A stretch of DNA of 64,000 bases from Coriaria nepalensis (taxonomy: Eukaryota; Streptophyta; Magnoliopsida; Cucurbitales; Coriariaceae), in NCBI GenBank assembly GCA_027186245.1, contig CP114495.1:7866501-7930500 (forward strand), read 5' to 3'. The notes under the pieces are model-generated. The model saw only the letters and a program-made list of their open reading frames with translations. It had not been told where the DNA came from and did no database searches. Below are positions 37,158-49,649 of the stretch, in pieces (position 1 is the stretch's first letter; every line of letters starts with the position of its first letter). The position numbers and the translations under genes are program-made.

Positions 37158-37503
37158 AATAATATGTCTCACATAAGAAATGGAATATTTGAAAAATTAT
37201 TATATAAAAAGTATGAGTTAACTTTTTTAATAATCAATTAATATTGAGATGAAAACTCAAATTTCTATATGGTATCAGAGATAGACTCAATACATGATTG
37301 GACTAACCGTCACACGTATTTCTCGTCACTTACATAAAAATAAATCCACATATAATCTTAAAATTACGTCACACATAAAGAGATGTGTTAAAAATATTAT
37401 ATTATATATTTAAAAAAAAATAACCAAAAAAATAATATATAAGAAATATATATAAATTTTTCGTATAACTAATTAATTTTGAGATAAAAACCTAAATTTC
37501 TAA
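37158..37503 (+). mobile_element. TRIM-like miniature LTR retroelement
   Basis: Two similar AT-rich blocks, 37158-37268 and about 37386-37503, both end in a GAGATRAAAAC...AAATTTCTA segment. The first is followed at once by TGGTATCAGAGA (37270-37281), a tRNA-Met primer site. The roughly 100 base interior has no coding capacity. This fits a terminal-repeat retrotransposon in miniature. The repeats have diverged visibly, so it is old. Confidence 0.5.
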
Positions 37504-37668
37504 TATATATATATATATGTAATTGGTAAGTCATATACATATATTGCAAATACAATGTATCCATCCGTTTGTAGTTACAACTGATAAATAATTGAACACT
37601 TATACACTAACTAATTATTCCTATTCCAGACGGGACAATCAATAAATTAATAACCGTATTCTTACATT

Positions 37669-37699
<31 letters not shown>

Positions 37700-37823
37700 T
37701 GATTTCTGAACACTGTCACATGCATACATTCATACATTAATTCTTGATCGCTTATCCTTCCTTGGAAACTCCTAATCATTAACTTAGATCCCGGAACCAT
37801 TTTCTGCTGTTTATTACATGCAT

Positions 37824-37858
<35 letters not shown>

Positions 37859-40090
37859 ATAACAACTTCAAATGCAATAATTAGAAGAAGGAGAAGCAGT
37901 ACTCAGCCATATTCGAACATGCCAATTAGAAGCTAACTTTAAAAAAAAATAAAAAAATTGGAACGTTTTGTATAGAGTGATAAGGTAGTTGGTTATAGTT
38001 ATACCTTTTGTTTGTATGGTGGCGCCACCAAATTTTTGTTATATGAATTTTATAAAAGACAAGACAAGTAATACAAGAAGATGCTCCAAGTTGAAAATTT
38101 GAATTGTATATATTGTGTGATGAAACTTTGTAATTGTATATGTGCAATGTACACATCTTATGTGAGATGGTTCGATGCATCTCACGAATTATAATATGAG
38201 TCCATGATGGAGTGAAAGCGAATAATAGAATGAAGCTAATATTTTCAAATGAAAACAAATACGAATATGAAGAATTTCTATTTTCTTGTTCTATGATATG
38301 ATACGAGACTAATGAAAAGAAACAGACTATTAAGTATTAACTTCACTTGATTCCTAAATCTTCAAACCCTAGAGACCCTAAGCCTCAATAGAGATATGAA
38401 TTTGAATTTAATGTCGTGATAATCTGAGAGGTCTATTAAGTATCAACCACCTAACTTCTTAATATTTGGACATTGACGATTCAAATAGCCTTTAAGAAAT
38501 CAGTGCAGTTAAGGATGGGCAAAAATCCTACCGGATTAATACAAAGTAGAAGATCAAGTTGAGATTCTTGTTTGGACCGATATTTTTGCCTAACCAATTC
38601 AGTCCCACTTTGCTAGACGTTCGTCTTATCCACCTATACACTTTTACAAACATAAAAGAGTTCGAATCTTAAATGTTGGATGATTTTATGTATTCAAATA
38701 TCGGTATTCGTGGAGTACCAGAAACTAGAAAGCTCGTAGGCCTAACTGCCTTCGTATATGTTCGGTTCATAGACTTTCAACTAAAACCATGAAGATGCAA
38801 CTCGTTAAAACTATCTCGAATCATGCATTTTCGTAAAAATATATAGACTTACGTATTTATGTTAAATCCTTAAAATCTTATCATTCGCATAAGTAAAACA
38901 TAACTATACTTTCGTAAAATAGTACAGTTAAGAGTTAAAAACTGGTAGAAATATCACTCTTCAAAACGTTTCAGTGAGCATTTCCATAAAACATTATAGA
39001 TTCGCATTTGTGTAGTAAAATCACTGAAATATATCTTTTGCAATTCATTATTTAGCATACACTTGAACATATTTATACTTGTTTTCAAAAACTGAAAATA
39101 TCATCAAAAGTTATGCAACTCTATATCATTCATAAATGAGTATATATATATATATATCATTCATAAAACCATGAGTGTAAGAGACAAAAGGTGATCACGT
39201 GGCACTTTGCTCCCACTCAAGATTCAAGAGCTGGCTCTCGTGTCACTTTACTCTCATTAACACTTTCACTAGAAGTTTCAAATGAGGGGTTGCACTGGTA
39301 ACGTTGCTCCGCTGTATCCCTTCACCCGTGGGATGATACCTATAGGAGCAATTCTCCCTAAAATAGGACCTGCCATGCAGTAATCATGACTACTATGTGC
39401 ACAGATCCTAACAAACTCAATGCTAAAATGAGGTCCCATCACAAACTTCATTCACTTCAAATCCATACAGTACATAATTTACGTAACGTGGGCTTATACT
39501 CATGAAATCCTTATTTCAATCCTATCACTTTCATAAACAACATATAAAATATAGATTCATGAAATCCTCATTAAAATCCAATAACTTTTAAAATCAGCAT
39601 ACATGGAATGTAGAATCATGAAATAGCATAAGCAACTTTTAACATAACTAAAAAAAAAAAAAAGTGAATAAAACCCATGAATTAACATAAACATCTTTTA
39701 TTTATCTTTAAACAACTTTCAGAATCGACATATAGCATAAAACCACGAAATGGCAAAAGCATCTTTTAAATAACTTAAAACCATTGAAAACTAACATGTT
39801 GTAATTATCACTCAGAGTTCAACCTCTGCTGGTCCTAGTCTGTTCAGACACCAGTTTGCTTGGAAAGATGCTCCTCTAAGGATCTAAGCATCAAAACATG
39901 CAAGCATAGACAATTCAATCATTAAGAATGTCGAAGCTAATTCAATTAGCTAAAATAGATAAACTAACTTTCATATCTCCCTATCGAGTCCTAATAATTC
40001 TTTTACATAGCTTAAATTAAGGTCTCCATTGTTCTTATAGCACACTTGAACTCGTAAACTTGTAGAGTAATTCACCTATTGTGGCGTCGA
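37504..40090. other. Intergenic, repeat-like, no gene
   Basis: (TA)n runs at 37510, 37672 and 37830-37853. 38470-39840 is less AT-rich and reads like an old LTR element or its untranslated part (GTGGCACTTTGCTCCCACTC, CACCCGTGGGATGATACC), but no protein domain, LTR pair or primer site was identified. The frame at 37926-38258 (-) has no recognisable motif. Confidence 0.4.
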
Positions 40091-40094
40091 GAGC

Positions 40095-40260
40095 GTCGAC
40101 CTGTCGAGTAATTCCTATATTCTAAGGCATCAAGTGAGTCAAAGCGTCGAGTCGTCGACCCCATCGGCCCCGTCGAGTAATTCTTATGTTTTGAGGTATC
40201 AAGTTAGTCGACACACCGAGGCATCGGGCTGTCGACCCCATCAACCTCATTGACTTTGTT
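40095..40260. repeat. TCGAG/TCGAC-rich repeat, about 69 bp period
   Basis: GTCGAGTAATTCCTATATTC at 40103 recurs in diverged form at 40172, followed by matching GGCATCAAGT/GGTATCAAGT words. Short palindromic TCGA units are scattered between. A similar 16 base word is in the copia LTR at 19277-19292. Confidence 0.6.
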
Positions 40261-40384
40261 GACCCGCACACAATATGTCAGAAGGACTTTCAAATTGAGT
40301 ACTCTTCCTAGATCAAGTACTTTTTCTTCCGAGACTGAGATCTTTTCTTCTTTCCCAGACCGAGGTCTTTTCTCCTTTCTTAGA

Positions 40385-40580
40385 TAGAGGTCTTTCTCCC
40401 AAATCGAGGTCTCATATAACGTCTCTCGGTCTGTGTTCCCGATTGAGACCGAACTCTTTTCTTTTTTCTCAAACCGAGGTCTTTTCTCCCAGACCAAGGT
40501 CTCTCTCCTCGACCGAGGTCTCATATAACATCTTTCGGTCTAGGTTCTCGATCTAGACCGAACTATTTTCTTCTTTCTCA
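40385..40580. repeat. Two-copy minisatellite, 109 bp period
   Basis: GAGGTCTCATATAAC occurs at 40406 and 40515, each followed by a CGGTCT...GACCGAACT block. Inside, AGACCGAGGTCTTTTCTCC-type words repeat several more times from 40350. It gives a low-complexity open frame that is not a gene. Confidence 0.65.
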
Positions 40581-42309
40581 TAGACTGAGTTCTTGGTTTT
40601 ATGTTGATTTCTTATACTTTATCAATTCTACTCTTAATTTTGACCTATTATCAAAGAACTAATGATTTCAAGTCTACGAACTAAGAAGGTTCTTACCAGA
40701 AATCATCCTGGACTGGTATGCTCTGTTTTGTATTGTAGAGGATTAGAATCATGGTCTGTATGCTTTAGAATCTTGCTTTCACCCTCACTGGTTCTCGTTA
40801 TGGAAGAAGTGAGGAATTCCTTTGGTTTTCACTAAAGTTTTCTCAAGGGTTAGCGAGAATGAGAAATGTTTTTTTATCACCGAAGCTAATAACATTGTAT
40901 GCACTATACGGAGTTGTAGCTGGAGGTGTGCAGCTTCAAAACTGATACTTGCTGCATGTACTCTTCTTATCGATAGCCAGTCTGCACATGCTTTCTTAAT
41001 CTCATGCTTATCGCATGCTACTGTGAACATGAGCAGTAAGCTGGTGAAACTACCGCTTCACATATTGCTCTCTTTCTAATTACCTTATTTATTAATTATT
41101 ATTCATATTATACTATTATTCTAATTAGTCTTATGACTTAAAAGGCTAGTTTTTTTTATGCTAAAAAAAACTAAACAGCAACAAGTCATTCCTTATGCCC
41201 AACACAAACCGACATCTCTAATTTTTTATGTCCAAAACTAATTGGGCCTCACAAAGGGTCTAGAACTTCTATTATATATGATAAACTATAGAGTCAAGGA
41301 GTTGGAAAACTATCACATAATGTAATTATAGAAGTTCTATAGTACTTATTAACAAAAAAAATGTACCCAATCGAACATAGATCCAACGTTAGTTCCAATA
41401 ATAATTATACAAAATAAATTAATTAAATTAAAACCCAATAAATAATAATCACAAACCGTATATGAATATAAACAATAGATTGGTGATTGGAGCGTGAAAG
41501 CCGTAAGGAATTAGATTCTGTAAAGCAGATCATTAAATAGAAATAGAAAAGAAACATAATCTAGAAATGTAAAAATAAGGAACAATATATATGAATGTTC
41601 AAAGCAGATTAGGAAGGTGAGATTTTGAAGTCTGTGAGCTTTTACAGTATTCTTAAAATAGAGTTGGCCTGAATAACGTCTATCTCCTAGGATACAACAT
41701 AATGAAAGAATATTTGGTTAGAACACCAAATACTTCTGACAAATCCTCAAGTTACCAAACATCCCCCTACACTCGGTAAGAGAAAACATTCTAACTTATA
41801 TTTTATTATCTATTAACAAATGTGCAATTCTATATAAATACTCCGCCCACTTGTTTCACTCTCCAATGTGTGACATTTCTTTCTCATCTTAGTTTCATTA
41901 TTCTAAACCATTTTAATAATGCACTTTGAGGATCAATTTTTCATTCACCCATTAATTATTTTGAACGTACCATATACCGATTTGAAACTCTTATGAAAGA
42001 GAATATGAATCAACTTTGACATTTCACTATATAAAGTGGGTTCCACTTAAAATCAAGCATAAATATGACATAGTAATATGCTATTTTTCCAACATCCAAT
42101 TCTCTAGATTGCCGCCATTACTACCTTTGGAAGTTATGAGCCCCTAAGTGTTCAATCTCTAATTTTGACCTACACAAACTAAAATCACTCAAGTTATTTT
42201 TCTATTCTCATGTATTCAACTCATCAATTATAGAGATTTTAACAAGGAAACAATGAGAACAATTTTCTCTTCCCTCCGCAGGGTGGACAACAAGATGAAT
42301 GGTGACTAT
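40581..42309. other. Intergenic, no gene supported
   Basis: The overlapping frames at 40785-41030 (-) and 40822-41079 (+) have no known motif. AGAACTTCTATTATA (41267) and its complement (about 41328-41342) form an imperfect inverted pair about 60 bases apart, perhaps a small MITE. Confidence 0.4.
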
Positions 42310-42960
42310 AGGGATGAGCAATCTCGACCCGATCCGATTCAGATCGGTCAGATCAATGAAGCCTCTATGTTGCTTTGGTCTGATCGAATTTATCAGATCA
42401 AGATCCAGTCAAATTTTGGATCCGACTGTTTACTTTTTTATTTTTAATTATTTTTTTTTAGAATTTGAATCAAGTTCTTTCCTCATTTATTATTGAATTC
42501 AAAATTTCCTTTCAAATTGATTTCTTTTCTTAAAATTTTTCCTTAAATACATGAACTAATTGCTCTTTCAAAGACAAAAATGAATTTTAATTTATCAATT
42601 TATTTCATCAATACATTAATTACGTTTTTTCCCTTTTATAGATATTTGAATTAATTATTTCCTTCAATAAAAATTTCAATTAATTTTTTATTTATAACGG
42701 TTGATTTCTCCATTAATTATTTTTTAAAATATACAATCTATAATTAGACACATTTATTATTTTCCTACAGTGAATCTTTTTATATTTAATATCACTCATA
42801 AACCAAATAATAATAATAATAATAATAATAATAAGGATTTTGGTCGGATCGAATCCGACCGTAACCCGACTGCAATAGACTAATCCGACATCAATCCAAA
42901 AATCGAATAATCCGATCCGGTTGGATCTTGCATCTTGCGAGATTGTTTGGCTCATAGGTA
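42310..42960. mobile_element. Possible hAT-type MITE, about 650 bp
   Basis: The left end (ATGAGCAATCTCGACCCGATCCGATTC, 42314 on) and the complement of the right end (ATGAGCCAAACAATCTCG, ending about 42955) are related inverted repeats. Both ends hold several GATCCGA/TCGGATC words around an AT-rich core with an (AAT)n run at 42807-42834. No transposase. Target duplications were not resolved. Confidence 0.45.
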
Positions 42961-44929
42961 TGTTTCAAGAAATGAAGGTCTTTGGGGTGAAACCAGTAAA
43001 GCTTTTCTGTGGAATAAGCCTCTGAATAACACATAACTAGAAATTCGATCTATCACATAAAATATCGAAATAGATTTTATCATTTTATTCGAGAAAAGAT
43101 GAGAAGGAATCATACAAAATGACAATTTTTAAGGAATTAATCATTTACTTAAAGAATTTCTAGCTAACATTAATTGAAGAATATGTAGTTATTCTTATCG
43201 ATGAAGCATGAAATTGAATGACATGAATTTTGGACCTCGATTGGCATCAAAGTATTTCGTAGGTCACATTTGTTGGGCCTAACTTCGATGGTTAGTTTAG
43301 TGGACTGGTACTTCTATCGAAATTCCGACAGCCAGTACAAATTACTACAAAATTTTGAACTTGGTCACTATGGTAACACAAGCTCTTAGCAAATTTTTTT
43401 AATAAGTATTTAAGGCTAGTCTGAAATGCTTTAAACTATTAATATCTAACTTATATAAAACCTCTTAACATAAGCATTAAATTGTAATGAAAGGATAGTA
43501 ATATGTATCTTCATTTATGATGCTTTTTACCTTAAAAGGCATCCGACATCACTGTTCTCTACTTAAAGGTTATTATGATTGTTCGTTAAATTAGTCGAAC
43601 TTGAATATAATATCGTTTAAAGAGTTACTTAATTACTATTATCATTTAAGTTATTATTGAAATTTGTCTTATATTATTTATAAAAAAATTTACTAATTAA
43701 TTTATAAATAAAAAATTATATCTTTCTTTATAAATTTTTTTTTAAAAAAAATTATTAAATTAATAAATTTATTAATTACCTTAAAAAATAATTACTTCTA
43801 CTGATCTTAAGATAGTATATGTTATTTTGCCTTTTAAGAAGTTCTACTATTCATTTTTTGCATCTTGAGATATAAAGATTGACTTTTGGATGGGACAACC
43901 TTTGGTAACATATTTTCATGTCAGGTGGGTTCAAAAAATAAAAGAGAAAAGAGAAAAAAAAAAAAAAATCAAAAAGTCAAAAAGCAAAAACCACAATTCC
44001 TGATTTTTTTTACTTTGAAATCCTTTTTAACTGGTTGTAAATTTTGAAAAGAGTTATTTAATTTATAATATCATTTCTTGTTCTTCATCATTTTCTTTTA
44101 TCACTTTTCTCTCTCACGGGTTCACCCTTTCATCATTTTTGTCTTCTTTCTCTTCCTAGGTCTGCATCCTTCATTTCTCTGCACAACCTCAACTTCAAGC
44201 TCTGATTCTTCTTTCAACTCTTGTTCTTCGTATTTCTTTTTACTAATAATTTAGATTTAGTGGTCAACATTTCAACCTTGGTATGATATCAATTACACCC
44301 TTTCCACTTTGTTGACTTTCTACAAACACCATTTCTCTTTGACATCCTTCTCTCTCTCTTCTTTTCTTTTTTCTTTTTTCCTTAGAAGAAAAGGTCATGA
44401 AAGAAATATAAATCAGAAAAAAGGAATTCTGTATTGAAATTATCTTAAGATATTTAGTTAATTTATAATTAAATAATTTTTTTATTTAAATAATTAAACT
44501 TTAAAATTTAATATAATATTAAAATTAGATCTAATAAATAATATTTATATTTTATTTTGTAAAATATTTATTATATATTGTATTATTTATTGGATTATTT
44601 ATTGGATTATTAAAATAATCAACTTATAAATAAAAAAGAATATTAAAATTATTTTATATTACTTAAAAAAATAATAATTAGATACTAAAAATTAATATGG
44701 CAAATGAAAATAATACGGTAAAACTGATTTTTTAAGGAGCGAACCAAACGGAAATGAATCTCTAAAATCAGTTTTATGACACCTGGCAGGCAGACACTAA
44801 ACAAACCAATTTTTAACCATCGTTACAAAAAATAATTTTACAAATATAAAATGCAAAAATCGTTGGGAAACATACCAGTCACGAACACAAAAACATGAAC
44901 CATAAGATAAGACGAATAAACAATACAAT
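42961..44929. other. Intergenic, AT-rich
   Basis: No domain or spliceable frame found. 44080-44350 is pyrimidine-rich, reminiscent of a leader, but lacks a downstream coding exon. Confidence 0.45.
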
Positions 44930-45260
44930 ATTTAAGTTTGGATAAGTATTGTTATTTGCTGGTTAGGAATATCACGACGAATGCAATGACATCAACTAGA
45001 ATATTATTTTATCAAAGCATACTAGTGAAGGGGACATGATTTGGATGTTTTCTCGGACAAGCAACCTAGTCTGACTCAGACTTTCCTACTACTCGAAAAT
45101 TTCCAGCTCAACAATAATAACAATGACTATATAATTCATATAGTCTAAACACCAAACACGAGGGAAACAAGTTTGACTAGTATATTAGCCTGCTCCCGAT
45201 GAACATTAAAAAGATTAGTCTCCAAATTTGACAAGTGGGAGTATGGATCTCTTGCCATTG
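44930..45260 (+). promoter_or_regulatory. Orphan copy of the GST 5' flank
   Basis: This block aligns with the sequence upstream of the first GST gene (53880-54290: CTGGTTAGGAAT, ATGACATCAAC, AGTGAAGGGGACA, AAGCAACCTAGTC, TTTCCAGCTCAAC) and, in its last third, with the flank of the second (58920-59010: AAGTTTGAC, TAAAAAGATTAGTCTCCAAA, TATGGATCT). No GST exon follows; intergenic sequence and then a copia element do. It is best explained as the remains of a third tandem GST unit. Confidence 0.6.
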
Positions 45261-45478
45261 AAAACATCCGAGTCCTGTTTTAGATTTGCCATTGAAAAGA
45301 TTATAGGTTTACTTTAATTTTTAATAATTGTTTTTAGGTTAATGGTTAATTAATCATATTAATTTATAATTTATAATAATATAATTATAAGACTAATCAT
45401 ATAATAATATTTATAATTTATTAGAATATCATATTAATGATATTTTTTATATACTCTTCTAAATAATTATGAATTAAA

Positions 45479-48400
45479 TATTAGAATAAATTTAATTAGT
45501 CTTATAATTAATTTAATATTTTAGTTTTATAAAAAAATGGATTGTAAAATATGATCGATTTAGGAGATAAGTTTATAAATTCAATACGGTTATGTGATCC
45601 AATAAAATAATAGGTTTTAACATGTCTCAATTTTATTAAACGTAATTGGACGCTAATATAGACATGTATTAAGTGGTAATCTGTAATGGGAAGACTCACT
45701 TTAATTTTTATAAATTAGTTAGGTTTTCTCTCCATTGATAACCCTAGTGTCTCGTTTTATTTAAAGCCATCACATAAGTTCTTACCATAATAGAAAGAAA
45801 TGCCTAGATGTGATTCGTTGCACGAGTTCTAATAAGAAGTTGTTCTGTAATCGATGGAGAATTCTAGTACATTTTCTTTATATTATTGTTTAATCTGTAT
45901 CTTGATTTTAAAACGATTTACATATTGGCTGAATAATATTTCTTACAAGTGTCAGAGTTTGTTGTATTTAGATTCAAGATCATATTTTGTTATTATTTGA
46001 TCTGTATCGTATACATATACAGCATATGGATTAATTTTGATTTGGTTATGTGTTGCTCACATACATACGTATATATATAATTTGGAGAAATCAGATTTGT
46101 GCTCTCTTATGTTTAGATCAGTAGAATAAAAATAAATAACAATGTAAAAAAAATTGGTTTGTACTATTGCTTGAATTCATGAAATCGAAATCGGACTTAT
46201 CTATTCCTTTTTGTTAAATTTTGTCAGAGTTTTGTTTCTACTTTCTATAAAGATTAAAACCCATATTTTGATTTTGAATTATATGTTCTATGTTAGGAGA
46301 ATTTCATGTTTTGATGGTTTCGTGTTCAATTCGGACTATGGAGTTAATTGTATGAAATTTGCAATAACAGGTTCATAAATTGATGTGATTTTTGATGGAA
46401 TATGTTTCTTTGATCTTTTTCATTGATTATGGAATCCTTGATTATTGATCCTTTTAAAATTCATATAAAATTAATATATGTTGTGCAGATGTTAGCTATA
46501 TTGGGCACTCTCCTAATATGTATGCATAATGTATTGAAATAAATAAATTCATTAATACTAAAGATAAATAAATTTTAAAAAATATTAAATGCATATATTA
46601 TAAGTCATCCTTGAATACAATAAATAAAGAGACTATCGGGGGTTTAACCCCATTCAAATTGATCGCATACATATATACGATTTTGGTATACATATTGTTC
46701 TTGGGCTCCCATTTTGTTTGATATATCCCAATTTTAAAAGTCATTATGGATTGATGTGAATGTTTACTTCCAAAGTGATTCATTCGTTGAGATTCATAAT
46801 GATTTCTTAAACATTAAAGAACGAGATATCATTTAGACATTGCATACAATCGCCTGTCTAAAGGGGGTGATTGTGTGTTTTAATTAAAGTGTTCGTGAAG
46901 TATAAGGGTATGAGGTATGTTGGTTTTGAGGATTTGTCTACCCAATGGGATAAATGTTTCGAACTTTAAGAGCTATCATATGTTTTCTTCAAAAGAGAGA
47001 TGACCTATAGCATTGTATTCTCTACCTAAAGGGGAATTGTAAGGATACACTTAGATTCTCTTAATGAATAAAGCTTATTCGATGCTGAAACTTATTCCAG
47101 TTTGCCCTATTTTAAAGTAATATAAATATTGTATTATTGTAGTGAACACAACCTCCATTGTTGTAAACAGAAACAATATTGTAATTGAGGTCCCGATTGG
47201 AAGCAATTTTAGGAAATGGAATAATGATATTGAGTTTTCCTATAGAATTGCTGATATCAATGTTGCCTTAAGAATTGATGAGCTTACTAAGCCCACCGCC
47301 ATGAGTAACACTAATGAGAAATCTCTTAATGAGAGGTGGGAAAGATTAAATCGTTTAAGCCTTAAGACTATGAAGATGATTATATATAAACACCTTAAGG
47401 GTAGTTTACCTGAGACCGAAAAAGAAAGAGTTTCTTGTTGCTATAGAACAAGTATACCAAACATTTGATAAGGTCGAGGTTGGAAAAGTGATGAGAGAAA
47501 TGACAAGTTTGAAATATGAGCATGTGTTGGGTGTGAGAGAGTACATCTTTAAGCTGATTTATTATCAATCCAAGCTCAAGAGCTATAAGATAGACATTCC
47601 TGAAAGTTTCACCGTTCATTATGCCCTAAATTCACTTCCTTTCAAGTTGAGTTAGATCAAAACTGCATACAATATCCAAAATGAAACTTGGAATGTCAAA
47701 GATCTTATTTCCGAATGTGTGGCTGAGGAGGAGAAACTTAAGAAATAAGGTAAAGCAGTTGTCTTATTTGTGTAAAATGAATCAAGATATCTTACTTCTA
47801 AGATGGGACACGAAGATGGTGTTGGTTAGACCAACAAGGTAGGAGGTCCGAGAGCTACTTACAAGAAAGACCTTAAGTGTTTTTTCTGCAAGAAGATGGG
47901 TCATAGGAAATCTGAGTGCGTTAAGTATTTTCATGGTTAGAAAAGCATAATACGGACAAGGACGAAAGTGTTGATGAGGAGATGGAAACCTATGAGGCAT
48001 AAATTAAAGCTTAAAGAATGAATAATTTTTCAGAACATTTTTCTTTTACAGACTGTTGTTTAATATAATTCATTTTTTTTTTGGTTTTTGGTTTGACAAA
48101 ATTGATTATCAATTTCGGGAATAATGAAATTGCTCTAATTTTAGATTCTAAAGTTGATGCTTATTCCATTTTTTATGTCGTCATATAAATTTTGCTTTTT
48201 TCAAATGAATATTTCTTAATGTTAAACACTTACCTTCTATTAGACCACCTTTAAAGAAAAAAGTTTTATGACGTTAGTGTTTAGGCCAAATTTCTAAAAG
48301 GAGAATAAAAAGGGTATTGAAGATAATATTTTTTAAATCTTTGATTGAATGTTCTAGATAAGGTTATATTTGTCTAATAAAAGATACTTGGGAAAAGTTG

Positions 48401-49472
48401 GTGAAACTAAGGTATATAGGAAGTCATTTGCCCAATAATTGTAAGAATATGAGATTGTTTCCCAATAAAATGTGATTGGTAGTTCCAAACTATGATTTGT
48501 CAATTGGGTATGTCTCATGTAAGATACCATTCTGAAAAGTTTCGAGCAATGAGGTGAGACATTTATGGCTTACTGTTGAAGCCAGTGGATTCTATTGCAA
48601 GCTTACAGGTTAAGCTGTGTTGGGAGAGAACTTGATTTCTCTAAACAACTTATTGTTGATGTATGTGGAAATAGAGGAATCATAAGGAGGATGATAAGAA
48701 AGTAATATATTTGAGATAACATTATGGATGATATTTTTTTTGCTACATTACTACATTGTGATCCATGTCGATAAAATTGGTTAGCATTTATGACCATGGA
48801 GCTACTATACCTCTAAATGTGTAACTACCTCTTTGATTCGATGTTTATATCTTTATTAGACCAAATTGTTTAGAGATGTATCAATACGATTATATTGCTT
48901 TAAAAATTAAGGCCACATAAAATAGTTCAGCTCGAGAGTTGTTTTCTAAACATAACTTGTTTTATAAAATAACTAGATTAATTTACACACAAGTGAGATA
49001 ATATTAGAATAATCTTAATTGAGCTTATAATTAATCTAATATTTTAGTTTTATAAAAACAGGCTATAAGATATAGTCGGGTTAGGGATAAGTTTGTAAAC
49101 CCAATACAGCTATGTGATCCGGTAGGATAATAGGTCTTAGCATGTCTCAGTTTTATTAAGCGTGGTTGGATAGCAATGTAGGCATGTGTTAAGTGGTGAC
49201 CCGTAATGGAAGTATCCACGTTAACTCTCATAAATTGGCTAGGTCTCCTCTCTACTTGTAACCCTAGTGTCTTATCCCATTAAGAACCGTCACATAAGGT
49301 TTTTCCAGAATAGAGAGGAATGCCTAGATCCGAGTGATTTGTTGCACGAATTCTAATAAAGAGTTGTTCTGTAATCGACAGAAAATTCAGTTACATTTTC
49401 TTTATATTATTGTTTAATCTGTATCTTGATTTTAGTATGATTTAGATATTGGCTGTATAATATTTCATACAT
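45479..49472 (+). mobile_element. Ty1/copia element with both LTRs, pol mostly lost
   Basis: Direct repeats 45479-45947 and 49002-49472 (about 470 bp) are the LTRs; both start TATTAGAATAA (from TGTTAG) and end in ACA. TTAAA before the first and TCAAA after the second look like a mutated target duplication. A purine-rich tract (CAAGTGAGATAA) precedes the right LTR and a damaged primer site (TGTCAGAG) follows the left. Inside is a gag relic (47142-47950) with stops and a frameshift near 47425, ending in a CCHC knuckle. Only traces of later pol remain, so the element is defective, and the LTR divergence implies an old insertion. Confidence 0.8.
47142..47950 (+). pseudogene. Copia gag polyprotein remnant
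   Basis: Broken frames show the UBN2-type gag pattern: GSNFRKWNNDIEF near the start, ALRIDELTKP, then after a frameshift a REYIFKLIYYQSKL helix and a zinc knuckle CFFCKKMGHRKSEC (47878-47918). At least four in-frame stops are present. Gag would form the particle around the element's RNA; this copy cannot. Confidence 0.75.
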
Positions 49473-49649
49473 CAAACATATAATCATTTGATATGAATAA
49501 TAATTATATATATATATATATATATAAAACTATACCCATCTATCATGTCAAGACACTAATATAATGTCTTTTAACTTGTAATAATTGGTTGACTAGCATA
49601 TTTAATATTGATTGTTAATAATCACACTAAATTTATAATTTATGGTAGA

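Noticed and set aside
38640..38670. GTTCGAATCTT, a tRNA T-loop-like word
   Set aside because: No acceptor stem, D-arm or anticodon arm can be drawn around it.
40785..41079. Overlapping frames on both strands, about 80 codons each
   Set aside because: No family motif, no promoter and no related copy in the window; kept only as unassigned.
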